Positions 39,954 to 43,241 of a stretch of 43,241 nucleotides of DNA are shown here, in pieces. Origin of the DNA: Pseudomonas sp. CAN1. Lineage in GTDB: Bacteria; Pseudomonadota; Gammaproteobacteria; Pseudomonadales; Pseudomonadaceae. Every line of letters begins with the position of its first letter. The first letter of the stretch is position 1. The position numbers and the translations under genes were made by a program. Under the pieces are notes generated by a model. That model had not been told where the DNA came from. It saw only the letters and a program-made list of their open reading frames with translations, and made no database searches. The DNA lies in NCBI RefSeq assembly GCF_030462585.1, contig NZ_JASMRU010000008.1:126327-169567 (forward strand), written 5' to 3'.

Positions 39954-41126
39954 TTACGCCGGGCTCAGGTCGAGGCGCCGGCGCAGGCGCATCTTGGCGA
40001 TCATGTAGGCGATCAGCGGGTAGAGCAGCAGCTTGCAGCAGGTGTACAGGCCGGATTCGGCCGGTGCCTTGCGCAGGAACTGGTCGAACAGGCCGTGCAG
40101 GGTGTGGGTCAGCGGCTCGGCCTCGGAGATGATGCGGGCGATCTGCGGCATCGCCAGTTCCGGCAGCAGTACCCCGGAGTAGGTCTGCGCCACGCCGATC
40201 AGCAGGCCGATCAACGAGTAGGCGCTGAAACGGTTGGCAGTGAAGATGAACAGCATCAGCCCGACGCTCTGCGCCGCGGCCACGTAGCAGACGGTGATCG
40301 CCAGCATCCACCAGGGATTGCCGTTGATCCGCGCACCATTGAGTTCCACCAGCAGGAACAGCTCGACGATCAGCAGCGTACTGAACAGCAGCGTGTACGG
40401 CGCCATCTTGCCCAGCAGCCGCGCGCCGAGGGCCTGGGCGCGCAGGATGTGCGGCGAGGAGGCACGCAGCTCCGGCGCTTCGCGGGCCAGCACATGCACG
40501 GTGGCGACGATGACGAACAGCTGCAGCAGGTGGACGATGGCGGCGAACTGCTGGAAGTAGATGTAGTTGCCGCTGGCGTTGAACAGGCTTTCGTAGGACA
40601 CCGCGACGCTGGCCAGCGCCGGCATGGCGCGGTCCATCCCGGCGGCCAGGCGCGGGCGCAGTTCGGCGTTGACCGAACTCATCAGCCCGCTGAAATCCTG
40701 GGTCGAGTAGAAGCCGGCGGAGTAGAACAGCGAGTTGTAGTACAGCTCGGCCACCGGCTGGCGACCGGACAGCGCGTCCGCCTCGAAGTCGCGCGGGATG
40801 TAGAGCAGCGCATAGTCGTCGGCCATGCGCAGGCGGCGCAGACCTTCCTGCAAGCCGCCGCCGAGCACCTCGACCTTGGCGTGGGAACCGGCGTCCAGCT
40901 CGCGGACGATGCGCCGCGACAGGCTGCTGTGGTCGGCGTCGACCACCGCCACCGGCATGTCCAGCAACGTGCCGGCCTGGTACACGCCGCTGATCACCAC
41001 GAACAGCAGCAGCGGCCAGAGCCAGCCGAGCCAGTGGATGGTCCAGCTGCGCAGGGCGACCCGCGTCTCGCTGCCGAAGGCCTGGGCGAAACGCAGCAGG
41101 TTGCGCCTTACTGCTTCCACTGCCAC
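39954..41126 (-). CDS. ABC-2 type permease (first of two)
   Basis: 390 residues with the same plan as the following gene: an N-terminal helix (about 35-50), a periplasmic domain (MPVAVVDADHSSLSRRIVRE), then six C-terminal helices. The GTG start at 41126 overlaps the HlyD gene by 19 nt and is uncertain; another GTG is two codons later. Cotranscribed with HlyD and the second permease. In related systems the two permeases pair with an ABC ATPase, absent here. Confidence 0.83.
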   Translation of the reverse strand: MAVEAVRRNLLRFAQAFGSETRVALRSWTIHWLGWLWPLLLFVVISGVYQAGTLLDMPVAVVDADHSSLSRRIVRELDAGSHAKVEVLGGGLQEGLRRLRMADDYALLYIPRDFEADALSGRQPVAELYYNSLFYSAGFYSTQDFSGLMSSVNAELRPRLAAGMDRAMPALASVAVSYESLFNASGNYIYFQQFAAIVHLLQLFVIVATVHVLAREAPELRASSPHILRAQALGARLLGKMAPYTLLFSTLLIVELFLLVELNGARINGNPWWMLAITVCYVAAAQSVGLMLFIFTANRFSAYSLIGLLIGVAQTYSGVLLPELAMPQIARIISEAEPLTHTLHGLFDQFLRKAPAESGLYTCCKLLLYPLIAYMIAKMRLRRRLDLSPA

Positions 41127-42079
41127 AGCGCGCTCATGCCGGGGCGCAGGCCTGGCACCGGCTGGTCCGGATACAGGCGCACCTCGAAGGTCTTCAGGTC
41201 GAAGTCACCGGTGGCGCGGGTGGCGCGCTTGGTGGCGAAGTCGCCGAGCGGTGCGATGTAGCTGACCTTCGCCTTCACCTCGATACCCTTGAGTGCCGGA
41301 ACCTGGATCGCCACTTCATCGCCTTTTTTCACGTCGGCGAGGATGTCTTCGCGCAGGTTGTACACGAAGTAGCTGTCGGACAACCGCACCAGCGTCAGCA
41401 AGGGACTGTAGGCATTGACCAGCTCGCCCTGCTCCGCCGGGATCGGCCCGACCTCGCCGTCCACCGGCGCCACCACGCTGAGGTCGTCGGTCTGCGCCTG
41501 CAGTTCGAGAATTTGCGCATCGGCGCGGCGCACTGCAGCCTCCAGTGCTTGGCGACGCTCCTCGCGGTCACCCTGGTTGCCCTGGTCGAGGTTGGCCTGG
41601 GCCTCGGCAACGCGGTTGCGCGCCACGTCGCGGCCACGACGGGAAAGGTCCATCTGTGCCTGGGAAACGAAGCCGCGACCGGCCAGCTCCTCGTTGCGCT
41701 GGTATTCCAGCTCGGCGTTGCGCAGTTCGGCCTGGGCCTGGGACAGGCTGGCCTGAAGGGCGCGCAGGGTTTCCTCGCGGGTGCCATGCAGGGATTCGTC
41801 GAGATTGGCCTGCACCTGGTTGCGCGCGGCGCGCAGGGAATCCAGCTGGGCCTCGAGCTCCGGGCTGCTGAGGCTGATCAGCACCTGGCCCTGTTTCACG
41901 TCGTCGCCACGGCGCACATGCAATTGCTCGACGCGGCCCTTGGCCTTGGAGGCGACTATGACGTTGGTGGCGTCCGCCTCACCCTGCAGCAGCAGCGGCT
42001 GGGTGTGCAGGCGCAGGTAAAGCGTGATGGCGATGATCACCAGGATCAGCAGGGGGGCGAACAGCTTCCATCCCTTCAT
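41108..42079 (-). CDS. HlyD-family periplasmic adaptor (YhiI-like)
   Basis: 323 residues: N-terminal membrane anchor (about 7-24), split lipoyl domain (VIVASKAKGRVEQLHVRRGD and DDLSVVAPVDGEVGPI), a long coiled-coil hairpin (about 75-200) rich in Gln, Ala, Arg and Glu, and a beta-barrel. It ends LRPGMSALWQWKQ. First gene of the three-gene set with two ABC-2 permeases. An outer-membrane factor is not encoded beside it. Substrate unknown. Confidence 0.87.
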   Translation of the reverse strand: MKGWKLFAPLLILVIIAITLYLRLHTQPLLLQGEADATNVIVASKAKGRVEQLHVRRGDDVKQGQVLISLSSPELEAQLDSLRAARNQVQANLDESLHGTREETLRALQASLSQAQAELRNAELEYQRNEELAGRGFVSQAQMDLSRRGRDVARNRVAEAQANLDQGNQGDREERRQALEAAVRRADAQILELQAQTDDLSVVAPVDGEVGPIPAEQGELVNAYSPLLTLVRLSDSYFVYNLREDILADVKKGDEVAIQVPALKGIEVKAKVSYIAPLGDFATKRATRATGDFDLKTFEVRLYPDQPVPGLRPGMSALWQWKQ

Positions 42080-42162
42080 GGAGTGGTCTTCTCAGGCGGC
42101 GGATGCACCGATGGTAGTGCATCCGCCGGCGCAGCGGCGGATCGCGATCAAGGTCGGCGCGC

Positions 42163-42642
42163 TCAGCGCTCGTCGTCGCTGATCAGGTCACGCTCGCCGC
42201 CACGCTGCGTGCCGCTGGGCGAAGGGAAGCGCGAGGACGCGTAACGCACCACCAGGATCGCCAGCGCCAAAAGCAGGAGCGCCACCGAGACCAGAATGAT
42301 GCCGTCGTCGGGCACGTGGTTGTGCTGGATGTCGGCGATCATCAGGCGGGTCAGCGCGGTCATCGCCACGTAGATCAGGAAGCGCACCGGCATGTGGTTG
42401 GTCTTGAAGTAGATGCCGACCATGGCACCCAGTTCGAGGTAGATGAACAGCAGCAGGACGTCATCGATGGTCGCATGACCCTTGCTCATCATCTCGCCGA
42501 AGGCCACCGCCGCCGACCAGAAAACCGTGGCGCCGATGGCGAACAGCGCCAGGTAGTGGAAGGCCTCCACCAGCAGGTTGCCCAGGGATTCGGCACAGCC
42601 GTGCATCCGTACGCGCAGGCGCTCGGCCCAGTTGAGTTTCAT
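42163..42642 (-). CDS. psiE: PsiE-family phosphate-starvation-inducible membrane protein
   Basis: 159 residues with four membrane helices (about 22-45, 52-75, 85-105, 115-135), FHYLALFAIGATVFWSA and the conserved LLLFIYLELGAMVGIYFKTN region with HMPVRFLIYVAMTALTR. The tail is hydrophilic. ATG 42642 has GGAGGG about ten nt upstream; the longer frame to 42702 has no supporting site. Function of the family is unknown beyond phosphate-starvation induction in E. coli. Confidence 0.85.
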   Translation of the reverse strand: MKLNWAERLRVRMHGCAESLGNLLVEAFHYLALFAIGATVFWSAAVAFGEMMSKGHATIDDVLLLFIYLELGAMVGIYFKTNHMPVRFLIYVAMTALTRLMIADIQHNHVPDDGIILVSVALLLLALAILVVRYASSRFPSPSGTQRGGERDLISDDER

Positions 42643-42824
42643 TCGTCGCTTCCCTCCATCACAAATCAGCATCACAAGGCTTGGTTGGCTTGAAGCCTGC
42701 AAGGGCTACGCCATTGATCTTGCGCAGTCATGGCACAGATCGACTGCGCGAATATGACTGCGAACTTTTTCGGCCGGCCCCGAGTCCATTCAGGGGCATG
42801 CCACAAAACAGGCAGGAACGAGTG

Positions 42825-43106
42825 ATGGAAAGTCCCTTTCAGAAGCTGACCGACGCATTCCAGGAACAGTACCGCGTCAATTTCAGCCTTGAACGGCCCG
42901 ACGGCAGCATCGTACTGACCCTCTCCACCGAGGCGGGCGTGGCCGCGCGCCGGCTGATCCGCAACGCCCAGCTACAGGACCCGGAACAGCTGCAACTCTT
43001 CATCCAGAGCATCCGCTTCGGCATCGCCATCGAACAAGGCGGCACGGCGCCGCAGTTGCTGGCTGCCATGACCCGCGGCGAAAACGGCCTGCCGATCGCG
43101 TCCTGA
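42825..43106 (+). CDS. DUF3509 domain protein
   Basis: A 93-residue cytoplasmic protein, MESPFQKLTDAFQEQYRVNF followed by RPDGSIVLTLS, matching the Pseudomonas-specific DUF3509 family. AGGAA precedes ATG 42825; the frame further upstream lacks a start site. It is divergent from psiE with about 180 nt between. Function is unknown. Confidence 0.85.
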   Translation: MESPFQKLTDAFQEQYRVNFSLERPDGSIVLTLSTEAGVAARRLIRNAQLQDPEQLQLFIQSIRFGIAIEQGGTAPQLLAAMTRGENGLPIAS

Positions 43107-43181
43107 CGCCATTCCCCGCAAGAATTCCTTCCTACAGAGCCATCTGACTGACGTTTCTTTGCGCCGGTCACGTGGACCTGC

Positions 43182-43206
43182 TGCGCGCGCCTACGGGGCG
43201 CGCGCA
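43182..43206. other. GC-rich hairpin near the window end
   Basis: Perfect 10-bp stem TGCGCGCGCC / GGCGCGCGCA with loop TACGG. It lies about 75 nt after the DUF3509 stop. No T-tract follows, so it is a possible factor-assisted stop or simply a palindrome. 43107-43241 shows nothing else. Confidence 0.45.
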
Positions 43207-43241
43207 CTGCTTTGGGCCGTCGACCGTAGTGGCCCGATAGC

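Overview
The window is chromosomal DNA from a Pseudomonas. High GC, a complete-looking alginate operon tail in the order algX-algL-algI-algJ-algF-algA, a TpbA-type phosphatase, a DUF3509 protein and many copies of the genus-typical REP palindrome all point there. Protein sequences lie close to P. aeruginosa, but the gene order downstream of algA and the abundance of intergenic repeats suggest a P. aeruginosa-group relative (nitroreducens/citronellolis type) rather than P. aeruginosa itself. That placement is inference.

Layout. (1) 1-7630: the end of the alginate operon on the + strand, with polymer modification and secretion genes (algX, algL, acetylation genes algI/J/F) and the precursor enzyme algA, closed by a strong intrinsic terminator. 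Two repeat pairs sit inside the operon (algL-algI and algF-algA). (2) 7631-8864: a 1.2 kb gene-free island built of nested repeats. (3) 8865-12961: small membrane proteins, a short-chain dehydrogenase operon, a periplasmic TpbA-like tyrosine phosphatase and a HAD hydrolase. (4) 13317-18192 (-): a four-gene aromatic-acid-type efflux operon (outer-membrane factor, FUSC permease, DUF1656, HlyD adaptor) with a divergent LysR regulator (18488-19423). (5) 19640-22879: a small secreted or membrane peptide, a 2-hydroxyacid dehydrogenase, and a DMT exporter divergent from an AraC regulator. (6) 22880-23774: a second gene-free repeat island. (7) 23775-29271 (-): an iron-uptake locus (TonB receptor with signalling domain, DUF3649, PepSY, DUF3325) interrupted by an unrecognised gene. 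(8) 29357-34243: a MocR-type regulator divergent from a DMT exporter, then a SNF2 helicase. (9) 34279-36771 (-): an SPFH protein and a FecI/FecR sigma/anti-sigma pair preceded by a good Fur box. (10) 36850-37195: an apparently gene-free gap that seems to encode a structured RNA ending in an intrinsic terminator. (11) 37196-43106: 3-hydroxybutyrate dehydrogenase, two tandem YceK-type lipoproteins, a HlyD plus two ABC-2 permeases with no ATPase, PsiE and DUF3509.

How they fit. The alginate genes and the TpbA homologue both bear on exopolysaccharide and biofilm. The FecI/FecR pair probably controls the signalling receptor of region 7, although about 5.9 kb of unrelated genes now separates them. 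I see no defence island, prophage, integrase or CRISPR. The most unusual material is non-coding: three divergent copies of a ~300-nt repeat whose stems are kept by compensatory changes, an identical 14-nt insertion that interrupts two different repeat elements, and the candidate structured RNA at 37020-37178.
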